Of a stretch of 64,000 bases of DNA, positions 45,677-55,364 are shown piece by piece (position 1 is the first letter of the stretch; each line of letters starts with the position of its first letter). The stretch spans positions 2,790,001-2,854,000 of the forward strand of contig NZ_CP023671.1 in the NCBI RefSeq assembly GCF_003606265.1, read 5' to 3'. The stretch comes from Clostridium septicum. Lineage in GTDB: Bacteria; Bacillota; Clostridia; Clostridiales; Clostridiaceae. The translations under genes were made by a program, and so were the position numbers. Under the pieces are notes generated by a model, which was given only the letters and a program-made list of their open reading frames with translations, did not search any database and had not been told where the DNA came from.

Positions 45677-46621
45677 ATGATAGATTTAACTATAGGTTTT
45701 TTATTGGATTTAATAATAGGAGATCCACAAAATCCTATACATCCAGTTAGAATCATAGGTAATTTATGTAGAGTTTTAGAGAATTTCTTTAGAAGTATTA
45801 TGAAAAAATATTTAAAATTAGCAGGACTTATAACATGGATTATTGTGGTTTTAGCAGTATATTTTATTAATTATATTATTATAAAGTTTATTTTAAATAT
45901 TAATATAGTAGCAGGAGTTATTTTTAGTGGAATATTAATTTATTTCTGTATTTCAGCTAAGGGATTAAAAGTAGAAGGATTAAAGGTTTATAATTATTTA
46001 ATAAAAAATGATATAGAATGTGCAAGAAAGCAACTATCATATATAGTTGGAAGAGATACAAAATCCTTAGATAAAAAAGGTATAATAAGAGCTGTTGTAG
46101 AAACTATAGCAGAAAATATGTCAGATGGAGTAATAGCACCTTTATTTTATGCAGGAATTGGAGGGGCACCTCTTGCAATGGCATATAAAGCAGTAAATAC
46201 TATGGATTCTATGTTTGGATATAAAAATGATAAATATATGGAGTTTGGGTTTTTCCCAGCAAAGTTAGATGATGTGTTTAATTACATACCAGCAAGAATT
46301 ACTGGATTATTAACTGTGCTTACAGCCTTTATTTTAAAGTTAAATTGGAAAAATAGTTTTAAAATTTATAATAGAGATAAGTATAATCATACAAGTCCTA
46401 ATAGTGCTCATCCAGAGGCAGCTGTAGCAGGTGCATTAGGGATAAAACTTGGAGGAGCAAATTATTATTTTGGAAAATTAGTAGAAAAACCTACTATTGG
46501 AGATAAACTAAAAGAAATAGAATTATCTGATATAGATTCAACTAATAAGATTTTGTACGGAGTAGCTATTTTAGGATATATTTTAGGGATTTTAATAAAC
46601 TTAATTTGGAGGCTTTTATAA
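45677..46621 (+). CDS. cbiB: Adenosylcobinamide-phosphate synthase CbiB
   Basis: 314-residue membrane protein that attaches (R)-1-aminopropanol or its phosphate to adenosylcobyric acid. Signatures are LIIGDPQNPIHPVRIIG near the N-terminus, VETIAENMSDGVIAPLFY in the middle and NSAHPEAAVAGALGI late. It shares one base with the start of cobD (TAATG). Confidence 0.95.
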   Translation: MIDLTIGFLLDLIIGDPQNPIHPVRIIGNLCRVLENFFRSIMKKYLKLAGLITWIIVVLAVYFINYIIIKFILNINIVAGVIFSGILIYFCISAKGLKVEGLKVYNYLIKNDIECARKQLSYIVGRDTKSLDKKGIIRAVVETIAENMSDGVIAPLFYAGIGGAPLAMAYKAVNTMDSMFGYKNDKYMEFGFFPAKLDDVFNYIPARITGLLTVLTAFILKLNWKNSFKIYNRDKYNHTSPNSAHPEAAVAGALGIKLGGANYYFGKLVEKPTIGDKLKEIELSDIDSTNKILYGVAILGYILGILINLIWRLL

Positions 46622-47691
46622 TGACTAAATCTATTCATGGTGGAAATACAGCAGAAATTTCAAGAAAATACGGAATGCATGAAGATGAAATTATAGATTT
46701 TTCAGCTAATATTAACCCATTAGGGTTAAATAAAGAAGTTAAAAAGGCAATGATTAATGCAATAGATAAGGTGAGTAAATATCCAGATATAACTTATTAT
46801 AATTTGAAAAAATCTATAAGTAATTATGAATGTATAAATGAAGAAAATTTAATCTTAGGTAATGGAGCAGCAGAAGTAATATTTAACGTAGTTCGTGGAT
46901 TAAATCCTAAAAGGGTATTAATTCCGGCACCAACATTTGGGGAATATGAAGAGGCCGTTTTAAGTATTGATGGAGAAATAGAATATTACTATTTAAGTGA
47001 AGAAAATAAATTTAATTTAGATGGTGGATTAATAGATAAGATAGATGAAACCATAGATATGGTGTTCATATGTAATCCAAATAATCCAACGGGAGTTGTA
47101 ACATCTAATAAATATATAGAGGAAATTGCTAAAAAAGCTTTGAAAACAAAAACTATAGTAGTATTAGATGAATCCTTTCTTGATTTTGTAGATAACTCAG
47201 AAGAATTTACTGGAAAATATATTTTAAATAAATATAATAATATAATTATAATAAAATCATTAACTAAGTTTTTTGCAATGCCAGGAATAAGAATAGGATA
47301 TGGGATTTCAAATAATAAAAGTGTAATAGAAAAAATAAATAAGGTTACAGTAGCATGGAGTATAAACTCAGTAGCTGTTGATGGAGTTATAGAGGCTTTA
47401 ATGCAAAAAGAGTATATAGAAGACACAAAGAAATATCTTAATTTACAAAAAGAATATCTTTATAATGAATTAAAATCTTTTAAGGATTTAAAGGTATTTA
47501 AACCATCTGTTAATTTTATAATGTTTAAGGTTCTTAAAAATATAGATTTTAAAGATTATCTAATAAAAAGGGGAATTCTAATAAGAAGTTGTAACAATTA
47601 TAAAGGACTTGATAATAATTATTATAGAGTTGCAGTAAGAACTAAAGAGGAAAACAATATATTAATACAAGCTATAAAGACAGTATTTTAA
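46621..47691 (+). CDS. cobD: Threonine-phosphate decarboxylase
   Basis: 356-residue PLP-dependent class I/II aminotransferase-like enzyme. It makes (R)-1-amino-2-propanol phosphate, the linker substrate for CbiB. The start HGGNTAEISRKYG and the block DFSANINPLG are typical of CobD, and the PLP Lys lies in KSLTKFFAMPGIRIGYG. There is no C-terminal zinc-finger domain. The start at 46621 has GGAGG upstream and overlaps the cbiB stop. Last gene of the operon. Confidence 0.93.
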   Translation: MTKSIHGGNTAEISRKYGMHEDEIIDFSANINPLGLNKEVKKAMINAIDKVSKYPDITYYNLKKSISNYECINEENLILGNGAAEVIFNVVRGLNPKRVLIPAPTFGEYEEAVLSIDGEIEYYYLSEENKFNLDGGLIDKIDETIDMVFICNPNNPTGVVTSNKYIEEIAKKALKTKTIVVLDESFLDFVDNSEEFTGKYILNKYNNIIIIKSLTKFFAMPGIRIGYGISNNKSVIEKINKVTVAWSINSVAVDGVIEALMQKEYIEDTKKYLNLQKEYLYNELKSFKDLKVFKPSVNFIMFKVLKNIDFKDYLIKRGILIRSCNNYKGLDNNYYRVAVRTKEENNILIQAIKTVF

Positions 47692-47736
47692 AATACTGTC
47701 TTTTTCAGACTGCTGACAAAGTGTCAGCAGTCTTTA
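47676..47736 (+). terminator. Two tandem terminators after cobD
   Basis: First stem AAAGACAGTATTTT / AAAATACTGTCTTT (47676-47689 and 47690-47703), overlapping the end of cobD. Second stem AGACTGCTGACA / TGTCAGCAGTCT (47707-47718 and 47722-47733), then TT. The second may belong to the adjacent IS1182-type element. Confidence 0.8.
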
Positions 47737-47792
47737 ATTTTATACAAATATGTAATATAATTTAAAATATATTAATTTATTACATAGAGGTT

Positions 47793-49208
47793 TTGGTGAT
47801 GATAAACGAAAGAAGACAAGCGCAAAATGAAATGGAAGTGGTTATGCTAGAACAATTAGTTCCGAAAGACCATTTATTAAGAAAAATTGATAAATACATA
47901 GATTTTTCATTTATTAGAGAGTTAACTAATGATTTGTATTGCCATACAAATGGTCGACCAGCTGTTGATCCAGTAGTACTATTTAAAATGTTATTTATAG
48001 GATATCTTTATGGCATCCGCTCCGAAAGGCAACTAGTTAAAGACATAGAAGTAAACTTAGCATATAGATGGTTTTTAGGTTATTCAATTACTGAAAAAAT
48101 TCCAGATTCATCTACAATAAGTCAAAATAGAATTAGAAGATTTAAAGGTACTGATATTCCACAAAAAATATTTGATAATATAGTTCTTCAAGCTATGGAA
48201 AAAGGATTAGTTGGTGGTAAGATTCTTTACTCTGATTCAACACATATAAAAGCTAATGCTAATAAGCGTAAGTTTGAAAAAATTGAAGTACAAGTAACAC
48301 CTAAAGAGTATATAGAACAACTAGATATTGATGTGAATTTAGATAGAGAAAATCATAATAAAAAACCTTTAAAACCAAGAAAAGAAAAAGAAGAAACAAA
48401 GCAAATTAAGAAAAGTACTACAGATCCTGATAGTGGATATATGATGAGAGATAATAAACCAGAAGGATTCTTTTATTTAGATCATAGAACTGTAGATAGT
48501 AAAAATAATATTATTATGGATGTACATGTTACCCCTGGTAATGTCAGCGATAGCGAGCCAATACTAAATAGAATAGATAGAATTAAAGAAGTATTTAGTA
48601 TAAAGCCAAAATATCTTGGTTTAGATGCAGGATATTCAAGTAATCCTATTTTCAAGGGGATTGTAGATAGAGATATAACACCAGTAGTTGCATATAGACG
48701 TTCTCCTCATAAAAAAGGAATGTATACTAAGAATAAATATATTTATGACTATGATAAAGATATCTATATTTGCCCCAATAATGTTGCGTTAATATATAAA
48801 ACTACGACTCGCGAAGGCTATAGAGAATATAGATGTTTTGAAGAAATTTGTATGTATTGCCCTCATAAAGATAAGTGTCTTGGAGAAAAAGCTAAATATA
48901 AAACAATTAGACGACATGTTTGGGAAAATCATAAAGATGATAATAAGAACTTTCTTAAAACTGAAAAAGGAAAGGGAATTTACAATAGAAGAAAAGAAAC
49001 AGTTGAGCGAAGCTTCGCAGATTCAAAAAATTTGCATGGGCTTCGCTATGCTCGCTTCCGCGGACGCGAAAAAGTATCCGAGCAATGCCTACTAACTGCA
49101 GCAGTGCAGAATATGAAAAAGATAGCAACAAGACTATCTTTGCTACTTTTAGATTTTATTCGTATTATTTTGGATGATATTTTAAATATAAGTTTTATTC
49201 ATAATTAA
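47793..49208 (+). CDS. IS1182-family transposase
   Basis: 471 residues. N-terminal helix-turn-helix part (DHLLRKIDKYIDFSFI, DPVVLFKMLFIGYLYGIRSE), the catalytic core with Asp in LYSDSTHIKANANK, Asp in LGLDAGYSS and Glu in RKETVERSFADSK, and a zinc-finger-like cluster CMYCPHKDKC. It is complete, without stops. The codon use at about 49000-49090 is a little more GC-rich (CGAAGCTTCGC) than neighbouring genes. The element lies between the two B12 operons. I could not fix its ends: possible short inverted repeats at about 47698-47712 and 49220-49234 match only partly. Confidence 0.93.
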   Translation: MVMINERRQAQNEMEVVMLEQLVPKDHLLRKIDKYIDFSFIRELTNDLYCHTNGRPAVDPVVLFKMLFIGYLYGIRSERQLVKDIEVNLAYRWFLGYSITEKIPDSSTISQNRIRRFKGTDIPQKIFDNIVLQAMEKGLVGGKILYSDSTHIKANANKRKFEKIEVQVTPKEYIEQLDIDVNLDRENHNKKPLKPRKEKEETKQIKKSTTDPDSGYMMRDNKPEGFFYLDHRTVDSKNNIIMDVHVTPGNVSDSEPILNRIDRIKEVFSIKPKYLGLDAGYSSNPIFKGIVDRDITPVVAYRRSPHKKGMYTKNKYIYDYDKDIYICPNNVALIYKTTTREGYREYRCFEEICMYCPHKDKCLGEKAKYKTIRRHVWENHKDDNKNFLKTEKGKGIYNRRKETVERSFADSKNLHGLRYARFRGREKVSEQCLLTAAVQNMKKIATRLSLLLLDFIRIILDDILNISFIHN

Positions 49209-49419
49209 TAATAGAAAAACCCTCTGTTAAAGATACTCTGTAAATTCGACAAAAATAATTAGAATCAATAAAGATTAATTCCAAGAATTTAGCTTAACAT
49301 TATAAACGAACAAAAAAGTGTTAACAATAAAAAATATACGTATTTTGTGTTGATTAAAGAATTCTTTAACATTATAATCTGGATAAAGACATAAATTTTT
49401 TGAATTACAGGGGGTAATT

Positions 49420-52400
49420 ATGGAAAATACAAACAATAAAAAAAGAATTCTATCATTTTTACTTACTTTAACTATGATGGTTTCATTTATATTACCATCA
49501 GTAGATGTTAATGCAATAACAGAAGAGTTAGGAAAAAATAATGAAGAAATTACAATTAAGATTTTAGGAACATCGGACATGCATGGAAGGTTTATGAATT
49601 ATGAATATTCAAGAAATCTTAAAGTTGATGGTGGACTAAATCAAATAGCGACAATTGTAAAAAATGAAAAAGCTCAAAATCCAAATACAATAGTTATAGA
49701 TAATGGAGATACAATCCAAGGAAATTATAATCATTTATTTGTAAATGGTGAAAATCCTATGATAGCAGGAATGAATGCAATAGGATATGATGTATTTTCA
49801 TTAGGTAATCATGAGTTTAACTATGGAATGGAAAACTTAAATAATGTAGTAGCTCAAGCAAATGAAAATTTAGCAATACTTTCTGCTAATTTTTATAAAG
49901 GTAATGAAAGAGTGTTTAATCCATATGTTATTAAAGAATTATCAGGAGTTAGAGTTGCTATAATAGGAATTGTTACTCCACATATAATGAAATGGGATTC
50001 ACAACATTTAGTTGGATATAATGCTACTAACCCAGCAGAAGAAGTTGCTAAAGTAATTAATGAAATAAAAGAAAATGGTGGAGCAGATGTTTTTGTAGTG
50101 TCAGCTCATATGGGAATTGATGGAGAATTTGAAGATGGTGATGGAGATAGTTTAATAGAAGTTGCTAATAGAAATCCTGAGGTATCAGCAATTCTTGGAG
50201 GACATAGTCATCAAGCTGTAGCAAGTGAAACAATTGGAAATACAATAGTTTCCTTACCAAAAAGTAATGGAGAATTTGTTTCAAAAATTGAGTTAACAGT
50301 TAGAAAAAATAATAATAATGTAGAAGTTATTAATAAACAAGCATCTCTAGTAGGAACTAAAGGTGTTCAAGAAGATGAAAGTTTAAATAATGAATTAAAT
50401 AAGTTTCATGAAATTGCATTAGCTGATGCTAATAAGAAAATAGGAGAAATGGTTGGAGGTGATTTAGCAACTCCAAATGAAGTAAAGGGAATTACTCAAG
50501 CTATAATAGAAGATGGTGGAGTAACAGATCTTGTAAATGAAGTTCAACTATATAATAGTAAGAAACAATTAGAGAAAATTGGAGTAGATACGAATAATAT
50601 ATATCAAGTATCAGCAGCAGCACTTTTTAGTTCTAATTCAAATATAAAAGAAGGTCCAATAACTAAGGCTGGCATATCAAATATTTATAAATATGATAAT
50701 AAGCTTTATACAATAAAAACTACAGGAAAACAATTGAAAAAATATTTAGAGAAGAATGCTGAATTTTTTAATAAGTATAATGATGGAGATTTAACAATAT
50801 CATTTAATTCAGATATTCCACTTTTCTTATATGATATGTTTGATGGTATTGATTATACTATGGATATTTCTAAGGAAGTAGGAGATAGAATTACTGAAGT
50901 TAAGTTTGAAAAAGATGGAAAAGAAGTAGAAGATACAGATGAAGTATATTTAACGGTAAACGATTATAGATACAATTCAGGTTTAATACCTTTACTAGAT
51001 GAAGGAACACATGAAAAAGTATATGATTCAAATAATGATACAATTTCAGATGTTAGAGATTTAATAATAAATTATATAGAAAATGAAAAATCAGGAATAC
51101 TTGAAAAATCAGTAGATAATAATTGGAGAATAGTAGGTAATAATTGGGATGAAAAACAAAGAGAATTAGCAGTAAAGACAGTTAATGAAGGAAAAATAAA
51201 AGTGCCTAATTCAAATAGTAAATCATTAACTTGGACAGAAGTAAAAGAAGCATTATCTACAAATATTCAATTATTAAGCTTTAATGATTTTCATGGGAAT
51301 GTACTTGAATCAGGAAAGAATATTGGAGCTTCTAAATTAGTTGCAGAAATAAAAAGATTAAAAAATGAAAATCCAAATACATTTGTTTTATCAGCAGGAG
51401 ACTCATTCCAAGGAACAGCTATTTCAAATCTTCTTCATGGAGAGCCAGTAGCAAAAATGATGAAAGAAATGGGAGTAACTTATTCTGCAGTTGGAAATCA
51501 TGAGTTTGATTGGGATAGAAGCAATATAGAAGAGTGGGCTAAGATTGGACAATTTGAATTCTTAGCATCTAATATATATGATAAAGAAACAGGAAAACCA
51601 GTAGAATGGGCTAAACCTTATGGAAAAGTTGAAACTAATGGAAAGGTTATAGGACTTATTGGTCTTGCAACTCCAGAAACAGCATATAAAACTAAGCCTG
51701 ATAATGTTAAAGATTTAGAATTTAAGGATATAACAGAAAGCACTAAGAAATGGGTAGAATATTTAAGAAATGAAGAAAAGGTTGATGCAGTAGTTGTACT
51801 TGGTCATATTGGTAGTGAGCAAAATTCAACTACAGGAGAAATTAAAGGTGAAGCAGCAGACTTAGCTAAAGAAGTAAAAGGCATAGATGCAATAATATCA
51901 TCACATACTCATAAATTTGTAAATGGAAAAGTTAATGATGTAGCTATTATTCAAGCTGGATATAATGGTAGAGCTTTAGGTAAGCTTAACTTTAACTTTG
52001 ATTATGAAAATAAATTAACAGTAGAGCATGAAGTAGATGAACTTTATAAGAGAGTATCAGATCTTACAGAAGATGAAGATATGAAAGCTATTATAGATAA
52101 ATATAATGAGAATTTAGCTCCTATATTAAATGAAGTAGTTGTAAATGTAGATACAGATCTTACTCATGATAGATATGAAGGTCTTTCAAAATTAGGACAA
52201 TTTATAACTAAGTATATGGCTGAAGTTTCTGGAACACAAATTGCTATAACTAATGGGGGAGGTCTTAGAAAACCACTTCCAGCAGGTGATATAACTGTAG
52301 GTGATATGTGGGAAGTGATGCCTTTTGATAATACATTAGTTACAATGAAACTTAAAGGTTCAGATCTTAAGAGAGTTATAGAGCATGGTATTATGAATGA

Positions 52401-52896
52401 ATCAATAGGTTGGGTACAATATTACGGATTAAGAGTTTATTATGACAAAGATGCAGAAGCAGGAAATAGAATTACATCTATGAAGTTGTTAGATGGAACT
52501 AAGGTAGATATGAATAAATACTATACAGTAGTAACAAATGACTTTATGGCAACTAATGGAGATAATTATGATTTCTCAGGAGCAATAGATGTTGTTGATA
52601 CAGCAGAACCTATTAGAGATGCAATAATAAATGTATTGAAACCTCTAGGAAAAGTAAGTTTTAAGTTTGATTCAGAAACTTTAGTTGCAGGAAAGGATAC
52701 TGAAATAGAAAAACCAGGTAATCCAAGCAATCCAAGTAAACCTGGAGATACAGACAATACTAATAAACCTGAAGGAAATACAAATGGTAAATTACCAGAA
52801 ACAGGTTCACCAATAGCACCTAATTTCGTAATATTCTTAGGATCATTATCATTAATTGGTGGTATTGTAATTAGAAAGAAGAAAAATATATCATAG
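49420..52896 (+). CDS. Sortase-anchored double 5'-nucleotidase/UDP-sugar hydrolase
   Basis: 1158 residues with two complete metallophosphatase/nucleotidase units in tandem. Signal peptide at about 1-30. Unit 1 (about 45-560) has GTSDMHGRF, IDNGDTIQGN, LGNHEFNYG and LGGHSHQ and looks CpdB-like (2',3'-cyclic nucleotidase). Unit 2 (about 610-1090) has LSFNDFHGN, SAGDSFQGT, VGNHEFDWD, SSHTHKF and the 5'-nucleotidase C-terminal block TNGGGLRKPLPAGDITVGDMW (21 residues; core GGGLRKPL). A Pro/Asn linker, the cell-wall signal LPETG, a hydrophobic segment and RKKK end the protein. It would break down extracellular nucleotides for nucleoside and phosphate supply, or remove immune-signalling adenosine phosphates. 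Confidence 0.92.
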   Translation: MENTNNKKRILSFLLTLTMMVSFILPSVDVNAITEELGKNNEEITIKILGTSDMHGRFMNYEYSRNLKVDGGLNQIATIVKNEKAQNPNTIVIDNGDTIQGNYNHLFVNGENPMIAGMNAIGYDVFSLGNHEFNYGMENLNNVVAQANENLAILSANFYKGNERVFNPYVIKELSGVRVAIIGIVTPHIMKWDSQHLVGYNATNPAEEVAKVINEIKENGGADVFVVSAHMGIDGEFEDGDGDSLIEVANRNPEVSAILGGHSHQAVASETIGNTIVSLPKSNGEFVSKIELTVRKNNNNVEVINKQASLVGTKGVQEDESLNNELNKFHEIALADANKKIGEMVGGDLATPNEVKGITQAIIEDGGVTDLVNEVQLYNSKKQLEKIGVDTNNIYQVSAAALFSSNSNIKEGPITKAGISNIYKYDNKLYTIKTTGKQLKKYLEKNAEFFNKYNDGDLTISFNSDIPLFLYDMFDGIDYTMDISKEVGDRITEVKFEKDGKEVEDTDEVYLTVNDYRYNSGLIPLLDEGTHEKVYDSNNDTISDVRDLIINYIENEKSGILEKSVDNNWRIVGNNWDEKQRELAVKTVNEGKIKVPNSNSKSLTWTEVKEALSTNIQLLSFNDFHGNVLESGKNIGASKLVAEIKRLKNENPNTFVLSAGDSFQGTAISNLLHGEPVAKMMKEMGVTYSAVGNHEFDWDRSNIEEWAKIGQFEFLASNIYDKETGKPVEWAKPYGKVETNGKVIGLIGLATPETAYKTKPDNVKDLEFKDITESTKKWVEYLRNEEKVDAVVVLGHIGSEQNSTTGEIKGEAADLAKEVKGIDAIISSHTHKFVNGKVNDVAIIQAGYNGRALGKLNFNFDYENKLTVEHEVDELYKRVSDLTEDEDMKAIIDKYNENLAPILNEVVVNVDTDLTHDRYEGLSKLGQFITKYMAEVSGTQIAITNGGGLRKPLPAGDITVGDMWEVMPFDNTLVTMKLKGSDLKRVIEHGIMNESIGWVQYYGLRVYYDKDAEAGNRITSMKLLDGTKVDMNKYYTVVTNDFMATNGDNYDFSGAIDVVDTAEPIRDAIINVLKPLGKVSFKFDSETLVAGKDTEIEKPGNPSNPSKPGDTDNTNKPEGNTNGKLPETGSPIAPNFVIFLGSLSLIGGIVIRKKKNIS

Positions 52897-52904
52897 TTAG
52901 TAAA

Positions 52905-52941
52905 AAATAAAGTCCTTAATTAAAGAGGACTTTATTTTATT
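52905..52941 (+). terminator. Terminator of the nucleotidase gene
   Basis: AAATAAAGTCCT (52905-52916) pairs with AGGACTTTATTT (52926-52937), then TATTATT. Confidence 0.85.
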
Positions 52942-53033
52942 ATTTAGGAATTTATATCAATGTGGATTTTTTATGTTTAAATTAAAAGCTATTATAATTA
53001 TATATTGAAATTATTTTATAATAATGATTTTAA

Positions 53034-53062
53034 TTGACATGCTATAATAAGAGTAATATAAT
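53034..53062 (+). promoter_or_regulatory. Promoter of the B12 uptake operon
   Basis: Consensus TTGACA (53034-53039), 17-base spacer, TATAAT (53057-53062), about 20 bases before the riboswitch. Confidence 0.85.
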
Positions 53063-53083
53063 CATTATGAAAATTGAATCATA

Positions 53084-53228
53084 TAAGGTGTTTTTAACTT
53101 AATAGGGAATCAGGTTTAATCCTGAGCTACCCCAGTAACCGTGTAATGGACGAAATCTTAAAATACCACTGTCTAGAAAGATGGGAAGGGAAGAGAGTAG
53201 AAAGAAGTAAAGCCGGGAGACCTGCCTA
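53084..53228 (+). ncRNA. Cobalamin riboswitch 2
   Basis: Contains AAGGTGTTTTTAACTTAATAG, read as the AAGGTG start element and GGGAATCAGGTTTAATCCTG core, the CTACCCCAGTAACCGTG junction and the B12 box AGCCGGGAGACCTGCC (53211-53226). It differs in sequence from riboswitch 1 and controls the btuFCD operon. Confidence 0.94.
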
Positions 53229-53324
53229 ATATGTTAGATTATTATCTTCTGAGGGTGAGATAATAAGATACGAGTTGTAAATCTATTTTATTTTTAAAAT
53301 AGGTTTAATCAATTATGTATTTTG

Positions 53325-53353
53325 GGCATACTTTCAAATAGTATGTCTTTTAT
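53325..53353 (+). terminator. Expression-platform terminator of cobalamin riboswitch 2
   Basis: GGCATACT (53325-53332) pairs with AGTATGTC (53340-53347) with one wobble, then TTTTATTTT. Seventy bases before btuF. Confidence 0.75.
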
Positions 53354-53422
53354 TTTGTGAGGCTGTATAGCTTTATAAAATAAACCCTAATATTACTTAC
53401 AATAAAATTAGGAGGAATTTTA

Positions 53423-54340
53423 ATGAAAAAAAGAAACAGAATTCTTTCATTAGTTAGTACTCTGTTATTTGCAATTATGCTTTTAGTTGGTTGCGGAAAA
53501 ACAGAAGTAACAATGAAAGATAGAGAAGGTACAGAGTTTAAAGTACCAAAGAAAGTAAATACTATAATTTCTACAGCTCCATCTAATACAGAAGTGTTAG
53601 TTGAATTAGGCTTAAGTGATAAACTAGTGGCAATAGACAAATATTCAGCAGATGTAGAAGGTGTAAATCAGGATTTACCTAAAATAGATTTTAGAAATCC
53701 TGATGCAGAAACAATTATAGCATTAAAGCCTGATTTAATAATAGCATCAGGACATAATAAAGCAGGAGATAAAGATCCGTTTGCTTTAATAAAGGAAGCT
53801 GGAATTCCAGTTGCATATATTCCAAGTAGTTACAGTATAGATGGCATTTATGGTGATATAGAGTTTATATCTAAATTAACTGGAACAGAAAAAAAAGGTA
53901 ATGAAATAATAAATAACATGAAAAAAGAAGTTGCAGATATAAAAGCTATTGGTGATAAGATAACTGATAAAAAGAAAGTTTATTTTGAAATAGGTTCAGG
54001 ATCAAAATTAAGTAGTTTTGGTAAAGATACTTTCTTAAATGAAATGATAGAAATAATTGGTGCTGAAAATATATTCGCCAACGAAAAGTCATGGATATCA
54101 CCAAGTCCAGAGTCAATAATAGCTGCTAATCCAGATGTTATTTTAACTAATATGCCAGAAGTAAATGGTGTGAAAGCGGTAGATGATATAAAGAGTAGAG
54201 CAGGTTGGGAAAATGTGAAAGCAGTAAAAGATGGAGCAGTGTATGGAATAGATAAAAATACATCAGCAAGACCATCTCAAAATGTTATAAAAGCATTAAA
54301 AGAAATGGCTAAGGCAGTTTACCCAAATGAATATAAATAA
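53423..54340 (+). CDS. btuF: Cobalamin/corrinoid-binding lipoprotein of an ABC importer
   Basis: 305 residues. Lipoprotein signal with lipobox LLVGC (Cys about 24), then a class III periplasmic-binding-protein fold (VNTIISTAPSNTEVLVELG, KPDLIIASG, ESIIAANPDVILTN). Family alone would allow iron-siderophore as ligand, but the cobalamin riboswitch and downstream cbiP point to corrinoid. AGGAGG precedes the start. The end overlaps the permease gene by 14 bases. Confidence 0.88.
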   Translation: MKKRNRILSLVSTLLFAIMLLVGCGKTEVTMKDREGTEFKVPKKVNTIISTAPSNTEVLVELGLSDKLVAIDKYSADVEGVNQDLPKIDFRNPDAETIIALKPDLIIASGHNKAGDKDPFALIKEAGIPVAYIPSSYSIDGIYGDIEFISKLTGTEKKGNEIINNMKKEVADIKAIGDKITDKKKVYFEIGSGSKLSSFGKDTFLNEMIEIIGAENIFANEKSWISPSPESIIAANPDVILTNMPEVNGVKAVDDIKSRAGWENVKAVKDGAVYGIDKNTSARPSQNVIKALKEMAKAVYPNEYK

Positions 54341-55355
54341 AAAGAATAATACATTAATGATACTATCAATACCTGTGGTATTTTTAATAATTTGTATTGG
54401 AACTTCCATTGGAAGTTCCAATATTAGTATTATGGATATTATTTCTATAATAGGAAATAAAGTTTTTAATATACCTCTCTCATCAGGTATAGATCCTAAA
54501 GATGTATCAATAATATGGAGTATTAGATTACCAAGGGTTTTATTAGCTTTTGTAGTGGGAGGTGCTTTGGCAGCTAGTGGAGCAGTAGTACAATCTGTTC
54601 TTAAAAATCCTTTAGCATCTCCATATACTTTAGGAGTATCTTCAGGAGCATCCTTAGGTGTTGGTCTTATAATAGTTTTAGGAGTTTCTATTCCCTTCCT
54701 TGGAAACTTCACATTACCGTTAGTTGGTTTTTTATGCAGCTTGCTTACTATGATTATAGTATTAACTTTTGCAAGTAAGGTAGACAAAGGGTTATCAAAT
54801 AACACTATTATTTTGTCAGGAATGGTTTTTTCTTTATTTTTTAATGCCCTTTTAACAACAATAACAGCATTATTTACAGAGAAAATAGAGGCTATAACTA
54901 TGTGGCAAATGGGTTCTTTTTCAATGAGAGGTTGGAGTTATTTAAAAGGTGGATTTCCATTTTTTATATTAGGAATAATAGGAATTATGATGTATTGTAA
55001 GGAAATGGATGTGTTAACTTTTGGAGAAGAACAGGCAAAATCTATAGGTGTTGAGGCAGAAAAAGTAAAAAAAAGACTGTTTTTGTTTACAGCAGTTTTA
55101 ACAGGGGCAGCAGTTGCAATAAGTGGAACAATAGGGTTTGTAGATTTAATTGCACCTCATATGGTTAGAAAGATATTTGGATCAAAGCATTCTAATGTTA
55201 TACCAATGTCAGTAGTATTTGGTGGAGGGTTAATGGTTATTACAGACTTAGTTGCAAGGACTATAATAATACCATCAGAACTTCCTGTAGGAGCAATAAC
55301 AGCTATAATAGGAGCGCCATTTTTTGCTTACCTTTATTTTAAAAAGTCAAAGTAG
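54327..55355 (+). CDS. btuC: Cobalamin ABC importer permease (FecCD/BtuC type)
   Basis: 342 residues with about ten membrane segments. Signatures are WSIRLPRVLLAFVVGGALAASG, LASPYTLGVSSGASLG and the ATPase-contact loop near AISGTIGFVDLIAPHMVR. The start at 54327 lies inside the end of btuF, with no strong ribosome site, which suggests coupled translation. It works with the adjacent binding protein and ATPase. Confidence 0.92.
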   Translation: MNINKKNNTLMILSIPVVFLIICIGTSIGSSNISIMDIISIIGNKVFNIPLSSGIDPKDVSIIWSIRLPRVLLAFVVGGALAASGAVVQSVLKNPLASPYTLGVSSGASLGVGLIIVLGVSIPFLGNFTLPLVGFLCSLLTMIIVLTFASKVDKGLSNNTIILSGMVFSLFFNALLTTITALFTEKIEAITMWQMGSFSMRGWSYLKGGFPFFILGIIGIMMYCKEMDVLTFGEEQAKSIGVEAEKVKKRLFLFTAVLTGAAVAISGTIGFVDLIAPHMVRKIFGSKHSNVIPMSVVFGGGLMVITDLVARTIIIPSELPVGAITAIIGAPFFAYLYFKKSK

Positions 55356-55364
55356 GTGGTATTT

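Noticed and set aside
46989-47426. 145-codon minus-strand frame opposite cobD
   Set aside because: Antisense shadow of a clear PLP enzyme, no start signal.
48838-49095. 85-codon frame inside the IS1182-type transposase gene
   Set aside because: Same-strand overlap in another frame, with no family resemblance; the transposase frame carries the catalytic Glu here.
47698-49234. Exact boundaries and TACT target duplication for the IS1182-type element
   Set aside because: The inverted repeats match only about 11 of 15 positions and the flanking TACT copies are offset by one base, so the ends are not established.
49294-49381. Three TTAACA hexamers upstream of the nucleotidase as a PHO box
   Set aside because: Spacings of 27 and 55 bases do not fit the about 11-base repeat known for Gram-positive PhoP sites; kept only as a side note.
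54296-54805. 169-codon minus-strand frame opposite btuC
   Set aside because: Antisense shadow of a membrane protein gene; no start signal.
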